From positions 1,830,985-1,894,984 of the forward strand of contig NZ_LR732817.1 in NCBI RefSeq assembly GCF_902506195.1: a DNA stretch of 64,000 bases. Reading direction: 5' to 3'. Positions within the stretch are counted from its first letter, which is position 1, and each line of letters starts with the position of its first letter. Below, one piece after another: positions 50,146 through 59,137 of this stretch. This DNA is from Citricoccus sp. K5 (GTDB lineage Bacteria > Actinomycetota > Actinomycetes > Actinomycetales > Micrococcaceae). The notes beneath the pieces were generated by a model. That model saw nothing but the letters and a program-made list of their open reading frames with translations, had not been told where the DNA came from and made no database searches. The position numbers and the translations under genes are program-made.

Positions 50146-53100
50146 TCGGTGGTTTGCCTTCCGTTGCTGTGGATCGGGCAGATGGCGGGCAGGGCACAAC
50201 CGGGGTTGTCCGCACCACCGTGGATCGCCAGGTACCGGGGCCCGATCATGGCGCGGGCGGCGGTGAAGATCTGCTCGATCGCCCACTGTTGACCCGGGCC
50301 CAACGCGGGCTGGCCCTGGATCTTGACGCTCTTGTTGGTGGTGCGCAGCTGGACCAGTGCCGCCCCACCCGGTTCGGTGGGCCTGACGAAGTCCTCCGCC
50401 GGCAGGGCCCCCGCGGCGATGGCCGCCTGGTAGACGCCCAGCTGGGGCAACTCCTGCAGCTCGTCATTCGAGGGTGTGCGTTTGCCGGTCTTGAGGTCCA
50501 CCACATAGGGCCGCCCCTCGGCGTCCTTCTCCAGCCGGTCGATGATGCCGTTGATCTGGACCCGCAGCCCGTCACGCTCCAGCTCCTGGTGGAACTGGTG
50601 CTCCACGGCAACCCGCGACCGGCCGTCCTGCTCCATCTGGCGCAGATACCCGACGAAGTAGCCGATCATGCGCTGCGCATCGGCGGCCACCCGCTCGGCC
50701 TCCCATCCCGGCTCCAGGCCGAGGTCCGGCAGCCGGCGTTCCAGCTCGGCCAGGAGAGCCTCGGCGGGGCCGTCCGGGTGACGCTCCGCGATGGCGTGGA
50801 TGAAGGTGCCGATGGATTGGGCCTGGGTGGTCCCGGCCTGACCGCCGGCCTGGTAGATGAACCAGTTCAACGGTGACTTCAGGGCCGATTCGACCCGCGA
50901 GGGCGACACCGGCACCGCTGTCAGGGCGGTGTCCACGAGCGGCTGCTCGGTGGACAGGGGCAGCAGCCCCCACCAGTTGGCGGGATCCGCCCCGCGGATC
51001 CCCTCGTCCGCCAGTCGGGACAGGGCCGAGGCGGCCTCGCGTACCCGGGCCGGCGGGCCGACGTCGTCCGCCGGATCCGGCCCTGCGGGCGCCGTGCCGT
51101 GTCCCGTCACGCCGGCGACGGCCACCGTACCGGGCTCCTGCGAACGTTCCTGCCGGCCGGTGGTGGCCTCCTGCTCAAGCTCGCGCCGCAACCCGGCCAC
51201 CAGCGCACCGGCGGTCAGGGGGCGGGGCACGTCCGTCAGGGGCCGCTCGTTCTCCACGTCCCTCCAGGGCTCGACGAGGTCGAGGAAGTCGGAGGGCTGG
51301 TGGTTCTCCGAGGACACCGCGATGCCGATGACGCGTTTCCGGGCTCGGGAGACGGCGGTCGCGAAGCTGCGCAGCTCATCCTGTCGCACCTCGGCCAGCC
51401 GTGAGCGGTGATCCATGCGGGTGGTCTTGCCCTGGGCGACATCGGCGAGGTCCGTGGCCCCGAGCAGCTGTCCGCGCAGCCGGGTGTTGGGCCAGATCCC
51501 GTCCTGCAGTCCCGCGATGATCACCACGTCCCATTCCCTCCCGGCGGCGGAGGCCGGCGTCACCACGGACACGGACCACTCCTGGACAGCGGTCGAGGCC
51601 AGGGAGTCCATCGGCAGGTCCTGGGCCTCCATGTAGTCGGCGAAGGCCAGCGGAGACGCCCCGGGAAACTGGTCCACATAGCGTTCGGCCGCCTGGAAGA
51701 GCCCGACGACGGCGTCCAGGTCCCGGTCGGCGCGCCGGGACGCGGGGCCGGTTCCGGTCACGGCCTCCCGTTCCCAGCGTGCGGGCCGGTCCGAGGCCGC
51801 CCACAGGGCCCACAGCACGGTCTCGGCGGTGGCTGCCGGGTCCGCTGCCGCGGCCCGGCCGGCCGAGACCATCCGGGCTATGCGCAGGACGCCGGCCCCC
51901 GGAACAGGGTGGTCCGCCAGCGCCTCCGGATCTTCGAAAGCCTGCAGGAGCAGCTCGGTGCTGGAGCGGGTGCCGCCGTCCGCGCGTTCGCCCTGCAGGA
52001 GGCGCTGGCGCAGTTGACGCAGGTGTAGGGCCGTCGCCCCGCCGTAGCTGCCGCCGGCCAGCCACAGCGCCCGGTCCAGGTCCAGCACCGAGTCCGGCTC
52101 CCCGGCCGGGGTGGAGACGGTCCTGAGCAGGGAGAGCAGGGGTGTCACGGCGGGCTCGGTCTTGAGCACGGTGTCCGTCACAGAGCGGTTGACGGGGATG
52201 CCCTCAGCCTCGAGGTACCGCCCGAGTTCGGCGACGAGCGGCCCCGAGCGGGCGATGACGGCCATGTCCCCGAGGGGGACGCCGCCGCGGTGGTGCAGGT
52301 GCAGCACCTGTTGGAGCACCAGGAGCTGCTCGTGCGGGGGCGAGGCCACCACATGGACCGTGGCCTTCACCTCCAGGCTGGGCTCCGGCGGAGCCGGCAG
52401 GAGCTCCTGACGCAGCGCCAGTGTGCCCGGCAGTGCCGGGATCCGGCGGGCCACCCGTTGCCAGGCCGCCAGCACTCCCCCGCCCATCCGGTGGCCCGTG
52501 GTGAGGGTCAGGGTGCGGCCGGGCCGCTGGGCGGTGGCCAGGCACTCCGGGTAGTCGCGGACGAGGTCCGGCCGGGCGCCGCGGAAGCCCTGGACCACGG
52601 TGTCCGGGCTGGCCGTTGCGATGACGTCCTGTCCGGTGGCGAGGACGCGAATGAGGCGATGCACGGCGGGGGTCGCCTCCTGCAGGTCGTCGATCACCAG
52701 CACGGGCAGGCTTCCCCGCTCGGCGTCCAGCAGCTCGGGGAAGTCCTCCAGCAGGCGGGAGGCCGTGGTGATCAACCCGGCCGGGTCGAAGGCCTCGCTC
52801 ATCCCGAGGTCCAGCCGGTCCCGGTAGTCCTGCAGGAGCACGGCAGCGGCCGTCCACTCCGGGCGGCGGTACTGGCCGCCCAGGTCCTCCAGCTGACCGG
52901 GTTCGATCCCGTACTCGCTGGTGCGGTCGATCAGCTCGCGGACCTCCTTGCGGAACCCGCGGGTGGCCACCGCCTCGGAGAGATCCTCGGGCCAGTCCGG
53001 GCCGCCGCGCTCCCCGGAGGCGTAGGTCTCCAGCAGTTCCGCGATCACCGTGTCCTGCTCCGCGCCGGAGAGCAGCCGCGGGGTCCGTTCGACCGTCGGC

Positions 53101-53480
53101 AGGAACCCGGCCGTCCGGGCGCGGCGGATGAGGTCGAAGGCATAGGCCGCCCAGGTCCGCACGGGCGTGGCCGCACGGGTGCCCCGGCCGGCCTGGTCCA
53201 GCCGCACGGACAGGGCGTCCCTCAAGCGGGCGGAGGCCTGACGGGTCGGAGCCAGCACCAGCAGCCGGGAGGGGTCCAGCCCGGCCTCGATGCGCCGCGC
53301 CGCGTACTCCACCGCGAGGGTACTGCGTCCGGTGCCGGGTCCGCCGAGCACCAGGACGGCGCCGTGCCCCGGCGCCAGGTCCAGGACCTGCTGTTGGTCG
53401 GCATCAGGGGTGAAGGTCTCGGCGCGGACCTGCTTCGGTGCGGTCAGGCGGAGGCCGTCATGCTGCGCTTCGAGGGACAT
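50133..53480 (-). CDS. adnA: AdnA-type helicase-nuclease subunit with degenerate motor
   Basis: 1115 residues from the ATG at 53480 (TTG at 53492 also possible). The N-terminal motor is degenerate: Walker A reads LGGPGTGRSTLA with Arg for the catalytic Lys, and Walker B reads VLVIDDLQEATP with Asp for Glu. The C-terminal nuclease is intact in outline: IGTFIHAIAERH, QINGIIDRLEKD, then YVVDLKTGKRTPS, ending with Cys residues in GCALPAIC that may ligate an iron-sulfur cluster as in AddB/AdnA. AdnA forms a heterodimer with AdnB. The stop overlaps the downstream adnB region. Confidence 0.93.
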   Translation of the reverse strand: MSLEAQHDGLRLTAPKQVRAETFTPDADQQQVLDLAPGHGAVLVLGGPGTGRSTLAVEYAARRIEAGLDPSRLLVLAPTRQASARLRDALSVRLDQAGRGTRAATPVRTWAAYAFDLIRRARTAGFLPTVERTPRLLSGAEQDTVIAELLETYASGERGGPDWPEDLSEAVATRGFRKEVRELIDRTSEYGIEPGQLEDLGGQYRRPEWTAAAVLLQDYRDRLDLGMSEAFDPAGLITTASRLLEDFPELLDAERGSLPVLVIDDLQEATPAVHRLIRVLATGQDVIATASPDTVVQGFRGARPDLVRDYPECLATAQRPGRTLTLTTGHRMGGGVLAAWQRVARRIPALPGTLALRQELLPAPPEPSLEVKATVHVVASPPHEQLLVLQQVLHLHHRGGVPLGDMAVIARSGPLVAELGRYLEAEGIPVNRSVTDTVLKTEPAVTPLLSLLRTVSTPAGEPDSVLDLDRALWLAGGSYGGATALHLRQLRQRLLQGERADGGTRSSTELLLQAFEDPEALADHPVPGAGVLRIARMVSAGRAAAADPAATAETVLWALWAASDRPARWEREAVTGTGPASRRADRDLDAVVGLFQAAERYVDQFPGASPLAFADYMEAQDLPMDSLASTAVQEWSVSVVTPASAAGREWDVVIIAGLQDGIWPNTRLRGQLLGATDLADVAQGKTTRMDHRSRLAEVRQDELRSFATAVSRARKRVIGIAVSSENHQPSDFLDLVEPWRDVENERPLTDVPRPLTAGALVAGLRRELEQEATTGRQERSQEPGTVAVAGVTGHGTAPAGPDPADDVGPPARVREAASALSRLADEGIRGADPANWWGLLPLSTEQPLVDTALTAVPVSPSRVESALKSPLNWFIYQAGGQAGTTQAQSIGTFIHAIAERHPDGPAEALLAELERRLPDLGLEPGWEAERVAADAQRMIGYFVGYLRQMEQDGRSRVAVEHQFHQELERDGLRVQINGIIDRLEKDAEGRPYVVDLKTGKRTPSNDELQELPQLGVYQAAIAAGALPAEDFVRPTEPGGAALVQLRTTNKSVKIQGQPALGPGQQWAIEQIFTAARAMIGPRYLAIHGGADNPGCALPAICPIHSNGRQTTEWHR

Positions 53481-53527
53481 GTCTTCATTCAACCAGCCGC
53501 CCCGGACAACTTAACGAACCACACTGA

Positions 53528-53923
53528 TCAGCCCAGCCGGCCCTTCAGCTCCGAGAGCACGGCCCTCGCGGCCTCGTCCGGCGACCATCGTGCCCGGGCG
53601 AGGTCCACGCGCCGGCGCGGGCCGGCGTCGGGAGGATCGGCAACCTGCCCCTTCAGCGGTGTGCGCTCCGCGGCGTAGTGCGGCGCGGCCCGCGCGGACA
53701 ACGACGCCGGCAGGGAACCATCGGCGCGCACGATCCGCCACCAGCAGGTCCCCTCGGGCGCCTGGGACATCGCCCGGCCCGCCTGCCGCGGCCCGCCGGC
53801 GCCCAGCAGCCCGGCCAGTCCGCCATAGCTCACGGCAAGACCCGGCGGGACGAGCTGGGCAGCCAGGATCAGCGCCTCAGAGAGCTCATACGGTCCGGGG
53901 GGAAGGTCGGGAAAGGTGCCCAC
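53528..53923 (-). CDS. Alkyltransferase-like (ATL) DNA-binding protein
   Basis: 131 residues. The methylguanine-methyltransferase DNA-binding fold is seen in VPPGLAVSYGGLAGLLGAGG, PRQAGRAMS and TCWWRIVRADGSLP. In active O6-methylguanine methyltransferases this last segment is PCHRV with the acceptor Cys; here it is WWR, so the protein cannot accept a methyl group and probably flags O6-alkylguanine for nucleotide excision repair. The best start is the GTG at 53923. It is located next to adnAB, consistent with a DNA-repair role, and its C-terminal 45 residues are a basic extension. Confidence 0.88.
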   Translation of the reverse strand: MGTFPDLPPGPYELSEALILAAQLVPPGLAVSYGGLAGLLGAGGPRQAGRAMSQAPEGTCWWRIVRADGSLPASLSARAAPHYAAERTPLKGQVADPPDAGPRRRVDLARARWSPDEAARAVLSELKGRLG

Positions 53924-54004
53924 GGGTGTCCATTCTGCCGGACCTGTCCACAGCGGGCCGCGTTGCGCCTGTAGGGCGTCCGTGCCACGCGGTACCGTGA
54001 TGGC

Positions 54005-54784
54005 GTGAGCGACGTAACAGCATCCTCCCCCACCGGCGTGCCGGCCCCCGCGCCGGCCTCGGACCCCACCGTCCAGGCGGCCCAGGCGGCCGTTGCGGTG
54101 CTGCCCTGGCACCAGCAGATCCGCGTCGGCTTCGACCTGGAGACCACGGGCCGGGACCCCAACGAGGCCCTCATCGTCACCGCATCCCTCGTGGTGGTGG
54201 ACCCGCAAGGCAACCTCGCCGCCAGCTACGAGTGGCTGGTGAACCCCGGCGTGCCGATCCCGGAGGAGGCCGCCGCCGTCCACGGGGTGAGCACCGAGAG
54301 GGCCCAGGCCGAGGGCATGCCCGCGGACCAGGCCGTCGTGGAGATCGCCGACACCCTGCGGGACTTCTTCGATGCCGGGATCCCGGTCATCGCGTTCAAC
54401 GCCTGCTACGACTTCACCGTCATGGACCGTGAGCTCGCCCGCCGTGGCCTGGAGCCGCTGCAGAACCAGTGGATCATCGACCCGTTCGTGATCGACAAGC
54501 AGGTGGACCGCTACCGCAAGGGCAAACGCACCCTGACCGATGTCTGTGCCCACTACGGCGTGACGCTGCTGGACGCGCACACCTCCGCGGCGGACTCATT
54601 GGCCGCCGTGGGCGTGGCGGACGGCCTGGCGGTCAGGTACGCGGCCCTGCAGGTCGGACTGGCCGAGCTCCACGCGCTCCAGGTGCAGTGGAAGGCCGAG
54701 CAGGCCGCCAGCTTCCAGGACTACCTGCGCCGCAAGGACCCCGCCGCCGTGATCAACGGCGACTGGCCCGTGCAGCTGCGGTAG
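54005..54784 (+). CDS. DEDDh 3'-5' exonuclease domain protein (DnaQ-like)
   Basis: 259 residues. After a disordered 35-residue lead the Exo I motif VGFDLETTGRDPNE gives two of the acidic residues; Exo II is FNACYDFTVMDRELARRG and Exo III is LDAHTSAADSLA with the His and Asp of the DEDDh class. It should trim 3' ends of DNA or RNA, comparable with DnaQ epsilon, Orn or oligoribonuclease-like actinobacterial exonucleases. GTG start at 54005, 81 bases from the divergent ATL gene. Confidence 0.92.
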   Translation: MSDVTASSPTGVPAPAPASDPTVQAAQAAVAVLPWHQQIRVGFDLETTGRDPNEALIVTASLVVVDPQGNLAASYEWLVNPGVPIPEEAAAVHGVSTERAQAEGMPADQAVVEIADTLRDFFDAGIPVIAFNACYDFTVMDRELARRGLEPLQNQWIIDPFVIDKQVDRYRKGKRTLTDVCAHYGVTLLDAHTSAADSLAAVGVADGLAVRYAALQVGLAELHALQVQWKAEQAASFQDYLRRKDPAAVINGDWPVQLR

Positions 54785-54857
54785 GGCTCGTCCGCATCCT
54801 CGACCTGTTCCATACCCTGATCCTCACTATGGACCTCGTTCTGGGAGTCGGCGGCTC

Positions 54858-56198
54858 CTAAGAGGTCGGAGCAGTCGCGGCGGCAGCGGCCCGGGCCGCA
54901 TGCGGCAGGGCGGCGGCGATCCGCTCCATGGCGGCGTCGTCGTGGGCGGACGAGACGAACCAGGCCTCGAAGACGCTCGGTGGCAGGTAGACCCCGTGCT
55001 TGAGCATGGCGTGGAAGAACGGCGCGTACCGGAAGGTCTCCTGGGCCTGGGCATCGGCGTAGTTGTGGACACCGCCGGACGAGGTGCCGAAGGCCACCGA
55101 GAACAGGGTCCCGGCGCGCTGGATGGAGTGGTCCACGCCCGCCTCGGTCAGGGAGCCCACCAGCATCTCCTCGAGCTGCTGTGAGCGCCGGGTGATCGTG
55201 TCATAGACCTCACCCGTGGCGTTCTGCAAGGTGGCCAGGCCGGCGGCCATCGCCACCGGGTTCCCGGACAGGGTGCCCGCCTGGTAGACGGGTCCCAGGG
55301 GAGCCAGCAGGTCCATGACCTCGGCGCGGCCCGCCACGGCTGCGGTCGGCATGCCGCCGCCGATGACCTTGCCGAAGGTCCACAGGTCAGGGGTCCACCC
55401 CTCGACCTTTCCGGACAGGCCCCAGTAGCCGGTCTCCGAGGCACGGAAACCCGTGAGCACCTCGTCCCAGATCAGCAGGGCGCCATGGCGTTCGGTGATG
55501 CCGCGGTGGTACTGGTTGAAGCCCTCCTCCGGGGCCACCACGCCCATGTTGCAGGGTGCGGCCTCGGTGATGACGGCGGCGATCTCCTGCCCGCGGGCCG
55601 TGAAGGTCTCCTCCAGCGCGGTGCGGTCGTTGTAGGGCAGCACCAGGGTCTCGGCGGCCTGGGCCTCGGTCACCCCGGCGGACCCGGGCAGGGACTGGGT
55701 GGCGACCCCGGAACCGGCGGCGGCGAGCAGTCCGTCCGAGTGGCCGTGGTAGCAGCCGGCGAACTTCACCACGAGGTTGCGTCCGGTGGCGCCGCGCGCC
55801 AGGCGGATAGCCGTCATGGTGGCCTCGGTGCCCGTGGAGACCATGCGGACGCGGTCCACGGGGACCTTCCCGGCGATCAGCTCGGCCAGTCTCAGCTCGT
55901 CCGGGGTGGAGGTGCCGAAGGACAGCCCGGCATCCACGGCCCGGTGGACGGCGTCCACGACGGCGGGGTGGTTGTGCCCCAGCAGCATGGGGCCCCAGGA
56001 GCACACCAGGTCCACGTACTCGCGGCCTTCGGCGTCGGTCAGGTAGGGGCCGGCGGCCTTCACCATGGACACCGGGGCGCCGCCGACCGAGCCGAAGGCG
56101 CGGACCGGGGAGTTCACGCCCCCGGGGATCACGGCACGGGCGGCGTCATACAGGGCGGCGTTGGTGGTGGGAGCGGTGTTCGAGGTGGTCTCGGTCAT
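54858..56198 (-). CDS. hemL: Glutamate-1-semialdehyde 2,1-aminomutase
   Basis: 446 residues of the class-III aminotransferase fold. [16 protein letters not shown] near the start, [20 protein letters not shown], and [11 protein letters not shown] are typical; the PLP-binding Lys is in [12 protein letters not shown]. It moves the amino group of glutamate-1-semialdehyde to give 5-aminolevulinate, the next step being carried out by HemB, whose gene precedes it. ATG at 56198 overlaps the hemB stop (TGATG), confirming the start. Confidence 0.97.
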   Translation of the reverse strand: MTETTSNTAPTTNAALYDAARAVIPGGVNSPVRAFGSVGGAPVSMVKAAGPYLTDAEGREYVDLVCSWGPMLLGHNHPAVVDAVHRAVDAGLSFGTSTPDELRLAELIAGKVPVDRVRMVSTGTEATMTAIRLARGATGRNLVVKFAGCYHGHSDGLLAAAGSGVATQSLPGSAGVTEAQAAETLVLPYNDRTALEETFTARGQEIAAVITEAAPCNMGVVAPEEGFNQYHRGITERHGALLIWDEVLTGFRASETGYWGLSGKVEGWTPDLWTFGKVIGGGMPTAAVAGRAEVMDLLAPLGPVYQAGTLSGNPVAMAAGLATLQNATGEVYDTITRRSQQLEEMLVGSLTEAGVDHSIQRAGTLFSVAFGTSSGGVHNYADAQAQETFRYAPFFHAMLKHGVYLPPSVFEAWFVSSAHDDAAMERIAAALPHAARAAAAATAPTS

Positions 56199-57184
56199 CA
56201 GAGGCGTCCTTCCTTGATCCAGCGGGCCAGCTCGGTGGCCCAGTACGTCAGCACGGTGTCCGCCCCGGCCCGGCGGATGGACAGCACGGACTCCATCACG
56301 GCGGCGTCGCGGTCGATCCAGCCGTTGGCCGCGGCGGCCTCGATCATCGCGTACTCCCCGGAGATCTGGTAGGCGGAGACGGGGACATCGGAGGCGTCAG
56401 CCACGTCCCGCAGGATGTCCAGGTAGCTCATGGCGGGCTTGACCATGACCATGTCGGCCCCCTCGTCCAGGTCCAGGGAGACCTCGAGCAGCGCCTCGCG
56501 GCGGTTGGCGGGATCCATCTGGTAGGTCTTGCGATCACCTGTGAGCTGGGAGTCCACCGCCTCGCGGAACGGTCCGTAGAAGGCCGATGAGTATTTGGCC
56601 GCATAGGCGAGGATTCCGGTGCCCTGGTGGCCGGCGTCGTCCAGGTCCTGACGGATGACGGCCACCTGGCCGTCCATCATCCCGGAAGGGCCCACCAGGT
56701 CGGTGCCGGCCTCGGCCTGGGCCACGCCCATCCGGCCGTAGATCTCCAGGGTGGCGTCGTTGTCCACGGCTCCACCCTTTGTCAGGACGCCGCAGTGTCC
56801 GTGATCGGTGAACTCGTCCAGGCAGAGGTCGGACATGACGACCATGGAATCGCCGACCTCTTCCTTGACCGCGCGGATGCCGTCGTTGAGTACCCCGTCC
56901 GGGTCCAGTGAGGCCGAGCCCGTGGCATCGCGGGTCTCGGGGATGCCGAAGAGCATGATGCCCCCCACGCCCAGCCCGGCGGCCTCGGCGGCCGCGGCCT
57001 TCAGGGTGTCCCGGGTGTGCTGGACGACTCCCGGCATGGACTGCAGCGCCACCGGCTCGGTGATGCCCTCCCGCACGAACACCGGCAGGATCAGGTCGGC
57101 CGGGTGGAGCCGGGTCTCGGCCACCAGCCGGCGCATCGCGGCGGACTGGCGCAGGCGGCGCGGGCGGTGGGTGGGAAAGGACAT
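56198..57184 (-). CDS. hemB: Delta-aminolevulinic acid dehydratase (porphobilinogen synthase)
   Basis: 328 residues. [20 protein letters not shown] begins the family domain. The two Schiff-base lysines are in [14 protein letters not shown] and [10 protein letters not shown]. The metal region [16 protein letters not shown] has Asp where zinc enzymes have the central Cys, as expected for the magnesium-type or mixed actinobacterial forms. It condenses two aminolevulinates into porphobilinogen. The hem pair hemB-hemL is arranged as one operon; no other hem gene is in the window. Confidence 0.97.
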   Translation of the reverse strand: MSFPTHRPRRLRQSAAMRRLVAETRLHPADLILPVFVREGITEPVALQSMPGVVQHTRDTLKAAAAEAAGLGVGGIMLFGIPETRDATGSASLDPDGVLNDGIRAVKEEVGDSMVVMSDLCLDEFTDHGHCGVLTKGGAVDNDATLEIYGRMGVAQAEAGTDLVGPSGMMDGQVAVIRQDLDDAGHQGTGILAYAAKYSSAFYGPFREAVDSQLTGDRKTYQMDPANRREALLEVSLDLDEGADMVMVKPAMSYLDILRDVADASDVPVSAYQISGEYAMIEAAAANGWIDRDAAVMESVLSIRRAGADTVLTYWATELARWIKEGRL

Positions 57185-57255
57185 GGGTACCTCGGCATTT
57201 TCTCGGCAGTCTGCGACGGTCCGTGGGTCGGTCGGTGCCGTCCCAGTCTACTGAG

Positions 57256-58107
57256 CTAGCTCAACACGTCCTTCGTGGTGAATCGGCCGTAGGCGAGTGC
57301 CCCGAACACGGCCACGTAGCCGACCTGCAGTAGCGCGTTCTCCCGGAACGAGTCCCAGAGGAGGGGCGCGCGCAGCAGGTCCGCGAAGCCCATCCAGTGA
57401 TGGGTGAAGAGCCAGGGGTGCAGCCACGCCAGCTGGGGCAGGGCACCGAGGATCTGCGCCACGATGGTCAGTACCACGGCGGCGGCCATCGCCCCGACGG
57501 GCACGTCCGTCAGCGTGGAGACGAAGAGGGCGAGCGCGCCCAGGCCGCTCAATGAGACGGTCGCGTAGAGCACCATCAGCCCGATCCGGCCGAGCGTCTC
57601 CGCCGAGGTGATGGTCATTCCCGAGGGCAGCACCAGCGGTCCGGTCCCGAACAGCGCCAGCCCGGTGAGCACGCCGACGGCGGCCACCACCAGCGCTGCG
57701 GCCAGGCAGAAGACGAGCGCCGCCGCGTACTTCACGGCCAACAGGCCGGCCCGCCGGACAGGGGCCACCAGGAGGTACCGGAGCGTGCCGTGGGCGGCCT
57801 CCCCCGCGATCGAGTCCCCAGCCACGACGGCGACGGTCAAGGGGAGGAAGAAGGGCATGCAGACCATGACCGCGGCCACCGCCAGGAACAGGCCGCTGGC
57901 GGCCACCTGGTCCAGGAAGGCCGGGCCCCTGCCCTGAGGTGGCCCGGACGTCACCCGCACCACCACCCCCATGAGCACGGGCACCGCGGCCAGTGCGGCC
58001 AGCAGCGTCCAGGTGCGCCGGCGCCGGAAGAGCAGTCCCAGTTCGGAGACCAGCAGGGCCGTCCCGGTGCGTGCGGGACGGACGTGGCTCTCGGGGTCAC
58101 TGCTCAA
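57256..58107 (-). CDS. ABC-2 type transporter permease
   Basis: 283 residues with six membrane helices (for instance WTLLAALAAVPVLMGVVV, LAVAAVMVCMPFFLPLTVAV and LAAALVVAAVGVLTGLALF). The segment VAGDSIAGEAAHGTLRYLLV is the coupling helix of ABC-2 permeases. The start is TTG at 58107, with GGGGGAGGGG seven bases upstream, and overlaps the ATPase gene by 11 bases. Partner proteins are the ATPase and LolA-like protein directly upstream. Substrate unknown; a lipid, peptide or drug exporter is possible. Confidence 0.92.
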   Translation of the reverse strand: MSSDPESHVRPARTGTALLVSELGLLFRRRRTWTLLAALAAVPVLMGVVVRVTSGPPQGRGPAFLDQVAASGLFLAVAAVMVCMPFFLPLTVAVVAGDSIAGEAAHGTLRYLLVAPVRRAGLLAVKYAAALVFCLAAALVVAAVGVLTGLALFGTGPLVLPSGMTITSAETLGRIGLMVLYATVSLSGLGALALFVSTLTDVPVGAMAAAVVLTIVAQILGALPQLAWLHPWLFTHHWMGFADLLRAPLLWDSFRENALLQVGYVAVFGALAYGRFTTKDVLS

Positions 58108-59137
58108 CGTCGAACCCCTCCCCCGTCAGCTCCACGAACCGGTCCTCCAGGCTGGCGTGCTCCACCTCGACGCCGCGCACCCCGACCCCGGCGGCCACCA
58201 GGGCGGCGACGATCCGTTCAGGCTCCGGCCCGTCCTCGCCCAGCGGGGCGCGCAATGTCCCGGCACCCGGAGCGGGCACGCCCTCCTCGACCGGCGCCAG
58301 TCCCAGGCCCCGCAGGACGTCCCCGGCGAGCGGGACGTTCCGGGTGCGGACGAGGATCCGGCGGGGGCCGTCGTCGAACAGGGAGGCCAGCGTCCCCTGG
58401 GCCAGCAGGCGGCCACGGCCCACCACGGCCGCATGGGTGCAGACCTGCTCGATCTCGCTGAGCAGGTGGCTGGAGACGAAGACGGTGGCCCCGTCCTCCG
58501 CCAGGGATCCGATGAGGTGGCGGACCTCCCGGGTGCCCTGCGGGTCCAGGCCGTTGGTCGGTTCATCCAGGATCAGCAGCTCACGCTCGGAGGCCAGCGC
58601 GTTGGCCAGCCCGAGACGCTGCTTCATACCCAGTGAGTAGGCATGCACGGCCAGCCCGGCCGCCTGCCCCAGGCCCACCCGGTCCAGGGACCGGCCGATG
58701 CGCCGCTTGCGCGTGGCGGGATCGGTGGCCCGGTTAGCGGCGTCGAGGCGCAAAAGGTTCGCCGTCCCGGTCAGGTAGGGGTAGAACGCCGGGCCCTCCA
58801 CGAGGGTCCCGACGCGCGGCAGGACCTCCATGGCGGCCTCGGGCATGGGCCGGCCGAACACGCTCATCGACCCACCACTGGGCGCGGCCAGGCCGAGCAG
58901 CATCCTGATGGTGGTGGTCTTGCCGGAGCCGTTGGGGCCCAGGAAGCCGAACACGGAGCCGCGGGGGACCTCGAGGTCCAGTCCGTCCACGGCCAGTCGG
59001 GCGCCGAACCGTTTGCTCAGCCCCCGGGTACGGATGGCCGACTCGGGCTCGCCATGGTCGGCAAAGGGCACGCTCACCCGGGACTCACCGGCCGCTCCCG
59101 CGGAGCTCGCTCGGTGCTCATCCCGAACTGGCGACAT
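58097..59137 (-). CDS. ABC transporter ATP-binding protein (drug/lipid export type)
   Basis: 346 residues. Walker A is GFLGPNGSGKTTTIRMLLG, signature YSLGMKQRLGLANAL, Walker B LLILDEPTNGLDPQG, and the switch His is in VSSHLLSE. A 40-residue N-terminal lead and a C-terminal domain of about 110 residues (RTRNVPLAGDVLRGLGLAP to the end) follow the usual CcmA/DrrA layout. It powers the permease downstream. It overlaps the LolA-like gene by 20 bases, so all three proteins are produced together. ATG at 59137. Confidence 0.94.
   Translation of the reverse strand: MSPVRDEHRASSAGAAGESRVSVPFADHGEPESAIRTRGLSKRFGARLAVDGLDLEVPRGSVFGFLGPNGSGKTTTIRMLLGLAAPSGGSMSVFGRPMPEAAMEVLPRVGTLVEGPAFYPYLTGTANLLRLDAANRATDPATRKRRIGRSLDRVGLGQAAGLAVHAYSLGMKQRLGLANALASERELLILDEPTNGLDPQGTREVRHLIGSLAEDGATVFVSSHLLSEIEQVCTHAAVVGRGRLLAQGTLASLFDDGPRRILVRTRNVPLAGDVLRGLGLAPVEEGVPAPGAGTLRAPLGEDGPEPERIVAALVAAGVGVRGVEVEHASLEDRFVELTGEGFDVEQ

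Noticed and set aside
41692-53480. Unusual clustering of three SF1 helicase genes as a possible defence island
   Set aside because: UvrD2, NudC and AdnB/AdnA in this order is a known actinobacterial housekeeping arrangement, and no defence-type genes accompany it.
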